This document shows positions 1 through 6,512 of a stretch of DNA of 23,907 bases, in pieces. The stretch covers positions 1 to 23,907 of IMG/VR virus record IMGVR_UViG_3300047318_000108; one strand, given 5' to 3'. This stretch comes from a virus. Made by a program: the position numbers and the translations under genes. The notes under the pieces were generated by a model, which was given only the letters and a program-made list of their open reading frames with translations, was not told where the DNA came from and did no database searches. Each line of letters starts with the position of its first letter. The first letter of the stretch is position 1.

Positions 1-2
1 AG

Positions 3-92
3 CCGAGGTTAGGTTTAATCGTTAGGGCTAGAAAACAGGCGGCTTTGTATGAATGGGCTAGGCAAAGCGTGCTATTGTATGAATGGCTTTAA
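3..92 (+). CDS. C-terminal end of a small unknown protein (cut by window edge)
   Basis: An open frame runs from the window edge to TAA at 90-92 and encodes about 29 residues ending ...ALYEWARQSVLLYEWL. The N-terminus lies outside the window. The stop overlaps the next ATG (TAATG at 90-94), the same coupling used by the downstream genes, which is the main reason to accept it. The 12-base direct repeat TTGTATGAATGG at 45-56 and 75-86 produces the repeated LYEW. The product is not recognised. It may be one more member of the small-protein run that follows, but too little is visible to tell. Confidence 0.5.
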   Translation, partial: PRLGLIVRARKQAALYEWARQSVLLYEWL

Positions 93-265
93 TGCAGTTT
101 GTATGGTTCTCCTACATCCGGTCTGCGCGGGAGTCAGTTTCTTTCATTTTTCTCGACATTGGACGTGTTCGGTCTTTACTGGAGCTACGGAATTTCATCG
201 GGTTATCTTATTTCTGTGACTGGTGCTACGCTGTCTATATACAATTACATGATTCTGATGTATGA
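92..265 (+). CDS. Small unknown protein, possible member of the tandem small-protein family
   Basis: This 57-residue protein starts at the ATG that overlaps the previous stop (TAATG). It begins MQFVWFSYIRSA, continues through a central helix-like stretch (DIGRVRSLLELRNFIG) and ends with a strand-like YAVYIQL. That strand-helix-strand plan is shared with its downstream neighbours, but sequence identity is low and it has no known family. A longer frame opening at TTG 99 and running to 449 overlaps it; I prefer this one because of the coupled start and the family-like pattern. Function unknown. Confidence 0.45.
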   Translation: MQFVWFSYIRSARESVSFIFLDIGRVRSLLELRNFIGLSYFCDWCYAVYIQLHDSDV

Positions 266-296
266 TGGTATTGGTATTCTTTATATGGAGCATATT

Positions 297-449
297 ATGC
301 GTATTCAATGGGTTCTTTATTTCTGGGTTGAAGGTTTAGGTTTACGTGCTTATAGACATGTTGAGTTGTTCGACTCTGTGTTAGAGATGATCTCTTATGT
401 GGATGACTACGGCATCGATCAGTTTTGGTTTGATCTAGAGTACGTTTAA
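297..449 (+). CDS. Small unknown protein, possible tandem-family member
   Basis: A 50-residue protein beginning MRIQWVLYFWVEGL and ending FWFDLEYV. The start is set by GGAG at 287-290, six bases before the ATG. The same frame stays open upstream to TTG 99, so a longer product cannot be excluded. Its order of features (aromatic N-terminal strand, helix around VELFDSVLEMISYV, hydrophobic C-terminal strand) resembles the neighbouring small genes. No function can be assigned. Confidence 0.5.
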   Translation: MRIQWVLYFWVEGLGLRAYRHVELFDSVLEMISYVDDYGIDQFWFDLEYV

Positions 450-566
450 AAGATTGTTGATGATTAGGTCAGGGAGTGGATTGAATTCTTTTCTTATCAG
501 ACTGTGTACATTGAATGGAATCTGGTGTATATTATTCTTAATGATGATGAACATGGAGATCTGGTC
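450..566 (+). pseudogene. Possible degraded copy of the small-protein family
   Basis: Between two accepted genes lie 117 bases without a convincing complete gene. One frame, open from a stop at 465-467 into the next gene, reads like the end of a family member (REWIEFFSYQTVYIEWNLVYI) but has only a GTG at 504 and no good ribosome site. Another frame (ATG 460 to TGA 568-570) gives a 36-residue hydrophobic peptide whose stop overlaps the next ATG. Either the stretch is a decayed paralog or the 36-residue peptide is real. Confidence 0.25.
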
Positions 567-758
567 ATGAAGAAGTACGTCATATACCATCCGATAAGTC
601 AGCAGTTTGTGGGTTCGTTCTTCAATGTTGCCGACCCTATCCACGCGTTAATGTCTGGGTCTCAAAAAGAGGCTCAGGACTTCATCGACTTTAACTATGG
701 TCACGACAAGAAGTCTTATCAGATCATGGTTATCTCTTACATTGTGATGGAGGTATAG
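567..758 (+). CDS. Small unknown protein, tandem family
   Basis: 63 residues, starting MKKYVIYHPISQQFVG. GGAG at 555-558 lies eight bases before this ATG, so I prefer it to the in-frame GTG at 504. The layout is: an N-terminal YVI.H strand, a glycine turn, a helix near residues 28-42 (HALMSGSQKEAQDFI) and a final strand with IMVISYIVMEV. The gene at 759-962 shares the YVI.H opening, an A..F helix and an IM.(L/I) strand, so the two are probably paralogs. Function unknown. The gene directly abuts the next one. Confidence 0.7.
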   Translation: MKKYVIYHPISQQFVGSFFNVADPIHALMSGSQKEAQDFIDFNYGHDKKSYQIMVISYIVMEV

Positions 759-962
759 ATGAGAACTACATACGTCATAAAGCACGAACTGAGTGGTGGT
801 TACGTCATCGGTCGGTACATGAAGGCTGAGTGCCCGTTAGATGCCAGGACGTTCTATACAGAGGGGCTAGCGGAGAACTTTATGGTGGACCTTGGTCTCG
901 AGTTCGATGAGTTCACTATCATGAAATTGACCGTCAGCTGGACAGAGGAGAGTTGGTCATGA
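759..962 (+). CDS. Small unknown protein, tandem family
   Basis: 67 residues, MRTTYVIKHELSGGYVIG..., starting directly after the TAG of the previous gene, with GGAGG at 748-752 as ribosome site. It has the family plan: YVIKH strand, glycine turn, DARTFYTEGLAENFMVDL helix and FTIMKLTVSW strand. The tandem position and shared plan suggest gene duplication followed by divergence. Many large T4-like phages carry such runs of small accessory genes, but no role can be inferred here. Confidence 0.75.
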   Translation: MRTTYVIKHELSGGYVIGRYMKAECPLDARTFYTEGLAENFMVDLGLEFDEFTIMKLTVSWTEESWS

Positions 963-1144
963 TCTACTACGTGTTACGTGAAAAGAAGGCGGGTTGGTAC
1001 GACGACGGTTCTCACGGACTGGTTCACAACGTACTGGATGCGTACGCCTACGACAGCATTGAAGATGCGCGAGAGCGCCGCGGTTCTTACGACGACGAGA
1101 TCGTAGAGGTAGAGATGACTATTGATGAGAGGGTGGTGGGATGA
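959..1144 (+). CDS. Small acidic unknown protein, tandem family
   Basis: 61 residues from the ATG at 959, which overlaps the preceding TGA (ATGA); GAGGAG lies just upstream. The in-frame TTG at 953 is less likely. The protein begins MIYYVLREKKAGW and has a helix around DAYAYDSIEDARERRG, followed by a charged strand EIVEVEMTID. It is acidic. It keeps the family order strand, turn, DA-helix, strand. Function unknown. Confidence 0.7.
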   Translation: MIYYVLREKKAGWYDDGSHGLVHNVLDAYAYDSIEDARERRGSYDDEIVEVEMTIDERVVG

Positions 1145-1512
1145 TGGACATTCATCTGGTTGTCGGTGTATATAGTCCGGCGGAGTACGAGGATGATGGC
1201 TACGCTGTTAATGTGAGGGCATACGCCGACTCTCATATGGCTGCTCGCAGAGCGAGAGAGCTGACCGGTTTCATTGAGGCCTACGCTGAGAGAAGTCGGG
1301 TTCTGTACTCTGAGCTACAGGACAAGCGGAAGCCGTTGGACCTAGGTAGCGGTGACAAGAGCGAGTGGGCCGCGTGGAAGGTACTGTACATGGAGCACTC
1401 TGACAAGAAGGACGCCCTGTTGGCTGAGACTCAGCAGCTGATGGGTTGGCCTGAGTTCAACGGTGAGGAACATATGACATTTGAGGTCGAACAGCTGGTA
1501 CTGGAGGTATAA
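1141..1512 (+). CDS. Unknown protein, longer member of the tandem family
   Basis: 123 residues. The start is at 1141 or the adjacent ATG at 1144 (GGATGATGG); the first overlaps the previous stop as ATGA. It opens MDIHLVVGVYSPAEYEDDGY, has a helical AAAR-type segment (MAARRARELTGFIEAYAER), a middle insertion with a charged helix not present in its neighbours, and ends with a strand FEVEQLVLEV much like the VISYIVMEV end of the 567-758 product. I read it as a family member with an insertion of about 50 residues. No enzyme motif is seen. Confidence 0.7.
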   Translation: MMDIHLVVGVYSPAEYEDDGYAVNVRAYADSHMAARRARELTGFIEAYAERSRVLYSELQDKRKPLDLGSGDKSEWAAWKVLYMEHSDKKDALLAETQQLMGWPEFNGEEHMTFEVEQLVLEV

Positions 1513-1743
1513 ATGGAAGACGTTTTCTGGGTTATTAAGTACCAGGGTCTGTATGTGGAGGGTCTGAGACTTCACGGCGTGCCTTACTTCACTGCTCGCG
1601 TGCTTAAGGCGGATCAGTTCATTAACGCTTTCAAGGCTCAACGGTTCATTGAGGATTACATGAGTCCTGATGAGTACGATGCGACTGTCGATATATTCCG
1701 TGTTGACCTTACTGTAAAGGAGACCTACGTCAGTGGACAGTGA
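1513..1743 (+). CDS. Small unknown protein, tandem family
   Basis: 76 residues, MEDVFWVIKYQGLYVEG..., starting immediately after the previous TAA with GGAGG at 1503-1507. The family pattern is clear: a WVIKYQG strand, a helix LKADQFINAFKAQRFIEDYM containing the F.....A..FI signature of the 759-962 product, and a final DIFRVDLTVKET strand. Function unknown. Among the set, this and 759-962 are the most alike and would be the best query pair for a profile search. Confidence 0.75.
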   Translation: MEDVFWVIKYQGLYVEGLRLHGVPYFTARVLKADQFINAFKAQRFIEDYMSPDEYDATVDIFRVDLTVKETYVSGQ

Positions 1744-1750
1744 GATCTAA

Positions 1751-1924
1751 ATGAAGACCCGTGTCCGCAAGGAAAAGAGGACTGGTTACAGTCACTTCAC
1801 GTACGTCGTAGAGTCTAAAGAGGACGACTCTACAGATTGGAAAGTGGTGCTGTTCCACGGTGAGAAGTGGCACACTCGAGACAACGCTAAGATGTACAAA
1901 GAGAGACTAGACAGGGGAGCGTGA
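1751..1924 (+). CDS. Small basic unknown protein
   Basis: 57 residues, MKTRVRKEKRTGYSHFTYVV..., ending HTRDNAKMYKERLDRGA. It follows the previous stop by seven bases, and the ribosome site is weak (TGAGATCTAA). A FTYVVE strand, a DWKVVLFHG strand and a short C-terminal helix with DNAKMY can be seen; the last resembles the DA..F helix of its neighbours. The N-terminus is lysine/arginine-rich. Its position and continuous reading support a real gene; function unknown. Confidence 0.65.
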   Translation: MKTRVRKEKRTGYSHFTYVVESKEDDSTDWKVVLFHGEKWHTRDNAKMYKERLDRGA

Positions 1925-1925
1925 G

Positions 1926-2120
1926 ATGTGGGCGTGGATGGCTATATTCCTAATATTCTGGTGTTGGCTGTTTACATTCATTCAAATGCTGTGTATATTC
2001 ATCTTTAAGTTTAGGGTATGGATCATTATACTCGTTGCGGCTTTCGGTGACATAATGTGGGACTGGATCGTCAACGCTTTCTATCGAATCGTGTACTTAT
2101 TAATGGTCGTACAGTATTAA
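1926..2120 (+). CDS. Small membrane protein
   Basis: 64 residues, strongly hydrophobic and tryptophan-rich: MWAWMAIFLIFWCWLFTF..., with one likely membrane segment at about residues 3-28 and a second at about 31-45 (VWIIILVAAF), followed by an aromatic tail. The ATG lies one base after the previous stop and has a GGGGAG-containing upstream sequence. It could be an inner-membrane accessory protein. No holin or spanin family is recognised and no lysis gene lies nearby, so I do not assign a role. Confidence 0.6.
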   Translation: MWAWMAIFLIFWCWLFTFIQMLCIFIFKFRVWIIILVAAFGDIMWDWIVNAFYRIVYLLMVVQY

Positions 2121-2146
2121 CAAACAGAGGAAGATCTACAATAGAT

Positions 2147-2863
2147 ATGATTGAGAACATTCAAGAAGAGTTCAGCAGAGCTATCGACATTCGGCAGCGG
2201 ATCAACAACGTCTTCTGGAAAGAGTACTCTCACCTAGGTAAGGTGTTCGGTGCTCTCTTTAATGAGGATGAACACGCGCTAAAGAAGGTGTCAGATATGA
2301 ACTACTACAGAGGTGGCTACCCTGGTGAGAACTCTCCTCCTAAACTGGAGACACTGATGAAGCATGTAGGAGTTGTCGCCAAGTACTACGACACCGTTGG
2401 TAGACTAGATGAACTGAACTCTACTCTTAGACCGTACGGCTTCATAATTGAGCAGACAGGTGGTGATGTCCACATCGATCCACGACGGTTAGATGAGTTG
2501 AACCTAACAAGACCTACCATCAAGGCAAAAGAGAAGGTCATGGCTAAGTACGGTGCTATACCACTCAACAGTGCAGAAGAGACAATCAATTGGTTCCTCG
2601 ATAAGACCCACTCACTGCAGGGTGTAATCTGCATGGCCGCAGATGAGATAAAGATCACCATATTTGAAGAGGTGGAGCCTAAGCTTGAGAGTGTCGACAA
2701 GTCAGGCTTCGTGCAGGCTGTGAACCTCAGCGCTGCAAGGAAGACCAAGGTAGACAACAACAAAGACGCGGCTGCTATCATCGAGAAGTCTCTCGATAGG
2801 TCTGAGGTACTGAAGAAGAACGGCGAGTTCTTGAGAGAAACTGTTATACATGAGACAACGTGA
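2147..2863 (+). CDS. Unknown cytoplasmic protein
   Basis: 238 residues from ATG 2147 (MIENIQEEFSRAIDIRQRI...). An upstream in-frame GTG at 2057 would overlap the membrane-protein gene, so I chose 2147, although the purine-rich site (GAGGAAG near 2127-2133) is rather far away. The protein is soluble and helix-rich, with a helical N-terminus, a middle segment with NYYRGGYPGENSPP and a charged C-terminal half. I see no catalytic motif. It stands ten bases ahead of a second unknown gene and was probably transcribed with it. Function unknown. Confidence 0.7.
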   Translation: MIENIQEEFSRAIDIRQRINNVFWKEYSHLGKVFGALFNEDEHALKKVSDMNYYRGGYPGENSPPKLETLMKHVGVVAKYYDTVGRLDELNSTLRPYGFIIEQTGGDVHIDPRRLDELNLTRPTIKAKEKVMAKYGAIPLNSAEETINWFLDKTHSLQGVICMAADEIKITIFEEVEPKLESVDKSGFVQAVNLSAARKTKVDNNKDAAAIIEKSLDRSEVLKKNGEFLRETVIHETT

Positions 2864-2873
2864 GGGATGACAA

Positions 2874-3260
2874 ATGGCTACCAAAAAGATTAAGGGTAAC
2901 GTACCAGGCATAAACTACGATCGTCAGAAGAAGACCACCTACGAGTCGATATCAGACTGCTACACGGCTAAAGAGCTGATGGAGCAGCTTGAGTCGATAT
3001 CTGATAACTACGACACTGAGCTGTCTGACATGGAGTTGGAATTCGATTACAACGCTAGTGTGTGCTTTAAGCGCGATGAGGACGACCAAGAGTACACATC
3101 ACGCATATACAATGAAGAGCAGCGGATGGACTATCAGAACAAACAGAGAGCAGCTGAGCTCAAGAAGAAGCAGGCTCGTGATGCTAAGAAAAAGGCTACC
3201 GAGTACCAAACCTTCCTTAAACTGAAGGCTAAGTACGAGGAAGGCGTAGAGACGACTTAA
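2874..3260 (+). CDS. Unknown charged protein with C-terminal coiled helix
   Basis: 128 residues, MATKKIKGNVPGINYDRQKK..., with GAGGG ahead of the ATG. The first third is basic, the middle is acidic (SDNYDTELSDMELEFDY) and the last 40 residues form a lysine/alanine/glutamate-rich helix (YQNKQRAAELKKKQARDAKK) likely to be a coiled coil. It might bind a partner or nucleic acid, but nothing recognisable supports a specific role. Confidence 0.7.
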   Translation: MATKKIKGNVPGINYDRQKKTTYESISDCYTAKELMEQLESISDNYDTELSDMELEFDYNASVCFKRDEDDQEYTSRIYNEEQRMDYQNKQRAAELKKKQARDAKKKATEYQTFLKLKAKYEEGVETT

Positions 3261-3261
3261 T

Positions 3262-3267
3262 TAAATA
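3262..3267 (+). promoter_or_regulatory. Possible late-type promoter core
   Basis: TAAATA within ATTAAATAATG, 52 bases before the next start codon. It carries the same TAAATA core as the better candidates at 9464, 17579, 17602 and 23105. A six-base core in AT-rich DNA is weak evidence alone. The position in a 59-base gap, just after a gene end, is what makes it plausible. Confidence 0.25.
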
Positions 3268-3319
3268 ATGTGCATTCTTTTCAGGTGCTCAGAAACTGGC
3301 TTTTCTGTGAGGATTTAAC

Positions 3320-3592
3320 ATGGGTTTTGATGAGAGTATTATGAAAACGCTGCTAGAAGAGCATCTGGAGCTCATGCAGCGTGAGATGGATGATAAGTTA
3401 TATTACGGTTGCACTACAAACAACGTACCGGCTGAAGATAACGTCTATACAGAAGAGAAAATGATAAAAGCCATTGACGAATTCAAAAAAGCGACAGGTT
3501 ACCGTGAGCCTCCTAAATACGCTCGGCTTTTCAGCGACCCATTGTGGTACATGAGACCGCCTGTTCTTAGAGATATTAAGGATATAACGTGA
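3320..3592 (+). CDS. Small unknown protein
   Basis: 90 residues, MGFDESIMKTLLEEHLELMQ..., with GAGG eight bases before the ATG. The N-terminal third is an acidic amphipathic helix. The C-terminal part is rich in proline and aromatic residues (YREPPKYARLFSDPLWYMRPP). No family is recognised. Its stop overlaps the GTG start of the next gene (GTGA), so the two are probably co-translated. Confidence 0.65.
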   Translation: MGFDESIMKTLLEEHLELMQREMDDKLYYGCTTNNVPAEDNVYTEEKMIKAIDEFKKATGYREPPKYARLFSDPLWYMRPPVLRDIKDIT

Positions 3593-3786
3593 GATTTTAT
3601 AGAGATGGAATAGAGCGGGGTGTTCGTATTCAGAACGATCACTTCGCTGTAGGTGTGAGCTATGCTCCACACAAGAGACTCGGTAAATTTATAGAGCACA
3701 AAGTCATCTACGGCTTTTATGCTGAGCTCTTAGGTGTAGGACTCTTAGTAGCCGTACACCCTAATGACGGGACTTCCGCACAATGA
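3589..3786 (+). CDS. Small unknown protein
   Basis: 65 residues from a GTG at 3589 (read as M: MRFYRDGIERGVRIQNDHFA...), overlapping the preceding TGA, with AAGGA upstream. The sequence is strand-rich with a hydrophobic middle (YGFYAELLGVGLLVAV). Its last 26 bases overlap the end of the opposite-strand gene at 3761-4462, so the two gene groups converge here. No terminator hairpin is evident at this junction. Function unknown. Confidence 0.55.
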   Translation: MRFYRDGIERGVRIQNDHFAVGVSYAPHKRLGKFIEHKVIYGFYAELLGVGLLVAVHPNDGTSAQ

Positions 3787-4462
3787 ACTCTTTAGAACCA
3801 AGCTTATTAGTTATCCAAATGATGTCCTTGGTGTTGATGTTTTCTTCAAGTACCTGTACCTTTGCGAGCTTCTGAGCATTGAGCTCTTTAGCTTCATCGT
3901 TGTCGCTCTTGAGCCAGTGCTCTATGTCGTCTGATACTGTTAGATGATTGTTACCCATATCCCAAATGTTGAAGTACTTAGGGTCCTCAGTGTATCTTGA
4001 GTACTTCTTTTTGTTGAACGCAACGAAGCCGGTCTTGTTGTATTGGTCAACAGCTTTCTTTATCTCTGTGTCTGTAAAGACTTTATAGATGAAATGACCG
4101 CCTTTACCATTAGGTCCTCTTAGACCAGCGAACCCTTCAGCTACCTTCTTATCGTCTGTCCAGCTCTCAAGGAACTTCTTGTCTACGTAGTCCTGACCGA
4201 GCATGCTATGACCGAGTCTAGCGAGACCACGATACAGCTTTATCCTTGGACCTAGCTCTTTCCTAATAGGAGCAAACACCAGCTCAATCTCTTGAGCTAC
4301 GTGATCGTTAGCCTTGACATGTTGTTCAAGCGCTCCACCTGTCCAGTTAACAGTTTCCCAATGATCTATTGCCTGTTTAGCATCATCAGATAGCTGATCG
4401 TAAGCCTTCTTTGAGAGGTTGATGTACTGTTTCTCTATTAGGAACGCTGAAAATCTAATCAT
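3761..4462 (-). CDS. ADP-ribosyltransferase-like protein with capsid-targeting-like N-terminus
   Basis: 233 residues. What I see: IKLYRGLARLG (Arg78), the typical first strand of R-S-E ADP-ribosyltransferases; ESWTDDKKVAEGFAG (Ser100-Trp-Thr102), the S-x-S/T motif followed by the A..FA helix; and a last strand SKEFIVRK (Glu225). The usual E-x-E is here S-x-E, and the protein stops soon afterwards, so activity is less certain than for the gene at 16421. The N-terminus MIRFSAFLIE|K resembles the T4 capsid-targeting sequence MKTYQEFIAE|A, including an L-x-E prohead-protease-type site. T4 Alt is a head-packaged ADP-ribosyltransferase injected with the DNA; I infer a similar role. It lies downstream of a second protein with such a leader, separated by three bases. 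A TAAATA core about 30 bases upstream could be its own late promoter. Confidence 0.65.
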   Translation of the reverse strand: MIRFSAFLIEKQYINLSKKAYDQLSDDAKQAIDHWETVNWTGGALEQHVKANDHVAQEIELVFAPIRKELGPRIKLYRGLARLGHSMLGQDYVDKKFLESWTDDKKVAEGFAGLRGPNGKGGHFIYKVFTDTEIKKAVDQYNKTGFVAFNKKKYSRYTEDPKYFNIWDMGNNHLTVSDDIEHWLKSDNDEAKELNAQKLAKVQVLEENINTKDIIWITNKLGSKEFIVRKSRH

Positions 4463-4465
4463 TTC

Positions 4466-4894
4466 TTAATCCTGCTCAAATGCGATGGTATATTTAACTC
4501 CACCGAAAGTACTGGAACGACTGAACTGACCACCTGTCTTAGACGCTATTGTCTTTGCAAGACGCTCGTATAGTCTATCTCGTGTTGACTCTCCACTAAA
4601 TTCGATAGTGAATCCTGGATGTTTGCCAACGAGGTCCTTTAGTAGTTTAGCGATCGTAGCAAACACCTTGATAGCAGATGTTCCGCTTGTACCAGTTACT
4701 GACATTTCACCGTCGTTGTCGAATATAACACTAATTAGCTTTAACGTAGGGTATACGGTAAACAGCGCTTCGAATTCATTACCTTTGTCGTCACTGAAAG
4801 TGTACAGGTGTTCTTTATCACCCATACCTGTTGGACGTTTTACTGTAGGATAACCATTACCGAATTTCTCTGTGAGATATTCTTTAAATCTCAT
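4466..4894 (-). CDS. Unknown protein with capsid-targeting-like N-terminus
   Basis: 142 residues from the ATG at 4892-4894, which overlaps the gp25 stop (ATGA) and has AAGGAG six bases upstream. A longer frame reaching 4999 lies inside gp25 and is rejected. The N-terminus MRFKEYLTE|K closely matches the T4 capsid-targeting pattern M+.f.E(F/Y)(I/L).E. The body alternates strands and helices: a strand-rich half (TLKLISVIFDNDGEMSVTGT), a helix with KVFATIAKLLKDLV, then FTIEFSGESTRDRLYERLAKT and a final strand. The fold hints at an alpha/beta domain such as an acetyltransferase, but I see no decisive motif. It is probably an internal head protein delivered with the DNA; the enzyme function is unknown. 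Confidence 0.7.
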   Translation of the reverse strand: MRFKEYLTEKFGNGYPTVKRPTGMGDKEHLYTFSDDKGNEFEALFTVYPTLKLISVIFDNDGEMSVTGTSGTSAIKVFATIAKLLKDLVGKHPGFTIEFSGESTRDRLYERLAKTIASKTGGQFSRSSTFGGVKYTIAFEQD

Positions 4895-5280
4895 CGAACT
4901 CTCCTTAGAATCTGATTGAGCACAACAGGTTGAGTGCTGTTGACGAGTTCGAAAACGATTGATACGTCGTAGCCGTTGTGGTCTGGTGTTGCAACACAAA
5001 TGACAGATTTGAGTAGTGCGCGAGGCTCATAGTTCTTAATAGCTTCTTCGATTCTCTTCTGAACAGAGTACTCTGTCTGTGGTGTGATGTTCTCGAACAG
5101 GTCTTGCGGTATACCAGCACCTAGAGATGGCTGACGATATCGCTCGTAGTTACCTGTAAAGATAAGGTTCTTAATAGAGTTTTTAACCGCGTTCTCATCG
5201 GTAAGCAGCAACAGATCGTTGTTTACAGGGTGCTTCTCAAATGAAGCTCTTATGTCTCTGTAAAGTGGTTCAATTGCCAT
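4891..5280 (-). CDS. 25: Baseplate wedge protein gp25
   Basis: 129 residues, close to the 132 of T4 gp25. Like all members of this family (also TssE of type VI secretion), it carries the conserved EPR motif (NYEPRALL, residues 83-90) in the second half. gp25 sits in the inner baseplate wedge near the hub and contacts the first sheath layer and the gp6/gp53 core. The start is ATG 5278-5280, overlapping the previous stop as TAATG; a longer frame to 5361 overlaps that gene and is not needed. It is coupled on both sides: upstream to the 410-residue protein, downstream to the first capsid-targeting-like gene. Confidence 0.92.
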   Translation of the reverse strand: MAIEPLYRDIRASFEKHPVNNDLLLLTDENAVKNSIKNLIFTGNYERYRQPSLGAGIPQDLFENITPQTEYSVQKRIEEAIKNYEPRALLKSVICVATPDHNGYDVSIVFELVNSTQPVVLNQILRRVR

Positions 5281-6512
5281 TAGGTTAGTCCTCGTATGAT
5301 ATTCAAGAATTGTGGATTTTGGTTCTGCATTAAGTTGCTGACCCCTGATGACATTTGCCATGCCTGCTGGAACGTTTGATAACTGAATGGACTCTTAGAC
5401 AGACCACTGTTAGCAGCAGACAATGCAATCATCATAGGAATTGAAACATCTGCACTATTTAATGAGAAGGTTTCTGATGACGTTGCACCTGTGATGTTCT
5501 TAACCTGGTCTACGACAGCATTTACAGCACGTTCTTTGAATGAGTTAGCAGTGACTGAACCACCACCGAACGAGAGCTTATTGACTGCATCGAACACGTT
5601 CAGGTTGCCTTGGAGTGATGAGAAGTTCTGCATACCAAAGGATGACACACCTGCACCGTTAGATGGCATCGGGAAGACACCGATCTTCTTAGGAAACAAC
5701 TCAGTGACGTCAACCAGTGATAGAGCAGTTGGAGACTCACCGAAAAGAGTCTGTCCTACGTAAGAAGGTGATGCTTTCATAGGGTTCTTAGCGATAACAC
5801 TCATTGGGATGCGCTTACCATCAATTAGTTCAGACATAAAATGTCCTAGAGCGTCAGCTGAAGAGCTGTTCTCTAGTCGAACTGATGAGGATAATGAGCC
5901 TCCGAGTATGCTGCCGAGTGAAGAAACGAGGTTAGAAATCGACTCTGGCTTAGAATCTGATGAGTCTCTTGACTTCAGATAGCGATTGAACATACGAATG
6001 AACGCATCCAACGCTTGAGCCATGAACGCAATCTTCTCTAACCGCTGGATAGCGAGTATTTCGAATGGGTGTCTTAAGATGCTCACATCGATCAGCTCTG
6101 GTATCTCAATACCAACAGCGATCTTCTCCATGTCATCGATGTCATCAATAGCACAGAGGATCAAGAGGAAAGCTTCGATGGTCTCAACGGGTGTGTTACC
6201 ATATGCCGCAATCGAACGAGCCTTACGCTGAATTTCCTCATACTCTCTACGAGTGAATAGGAACTCTGTATCTGTCGGCTTACGTTCATCAACAAGAGTC
6301 TGTGCGATGTTCATTGCGAAGCCGGCATAACCGAGAGCAGTAGACACACCACTCTTGAATAGGTCATAAGACTTCGTTGATGAGATGTTACCAAAGAACG
6401 CTGGCTTGTCGTACTTACCCTTCTGGATGAGTGCTAGGTTGTCTTCATCGAGAGTAATCTCAGTTGAAGGAGTTGATGAGATGCGGCTTGCATCTGGCTT
6501 CGCTCTAATCAT
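5280..6512 (-). CDS. Probable virion/baseplate structural protein of unknown role
   Basis: 410 residues, MIRAKPDASRISSTPSTEIT..., with start and stop both overlapping the neighbours (TAATG). The N-terminal 200 residues are mostly helical, with a hydrophobic segment TIEAFLLILCAIDDIDD and LRHPFEILAIQRLEKIAFMA. The second half is serine/asparagine/glycine-rich with low complexity (SLGSILGGSLSSSVRLENSS), as is common in extended virion proteins. It lies between the peptidase-tipped needle and gp25, so a baseplate or hub role is likely by position only. I do not recognise a T4 counterpart. Confidence 0.75.
   Translation of the reverse strand: MIRAKPDASRISSTPSTEITLDEDNLALIQKGKYDKPAFFGNISSTKSYDLFKSGVSTALGYAGFAMNIAQTLVDERKPTDTEFLFTRREYEEIQRKARSIAAYGNTPVETIEAFLLILCAIDDIDDMEKIAVGIEIPELIDVSILRHPFEILAIQRLEKIAFMAQALDAFIRMFNRYLKSRDSSDSKPESISNLVSSLGSILGGSLSSSVRLENSSSADALGHFMSELIDGKRIPMSVIAKNPMKASPSYVGQTLFGESPTALSLVDVTELFPKKIGVFPMPSNGAGVSSFGMQNFSSLQGNLNVFDAVNKLSFGGGSVTANSFKERAVNAVVDQVKNITGATSSETFSLNSADVSIPMMIALSAANSGLSKSPFSYQTFQQAWQMSSGVSNLMQNQNPQFLNIIRGLT

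Noticed and set aside
262-339. A 25-residue hydrophobic frame (MMVLVFFIWSILCVF...) whose ATG overlaps the stop at 265
   Set aside because: It is very short and overlaps the better-supported gene at 297 by 43 bases. It remains possible as a membrane peptide.
99-449. A single 116-residue plus-strand frame from TTG 99
   Set aside because: It has a poor start, and its first two thirds lie over the coupled ATG 92 gene in another frame. The last third has its own good ribosome site and was kept as 297-449.
4895-4999. N-terminal extension of the 4466 gene inside gp25
   Set aside because: It is Cys/Arg-rich, lies fully within gp25 in another frame, and the internal ATG has AAGGAG plus the capsid-targeting-like sequence.
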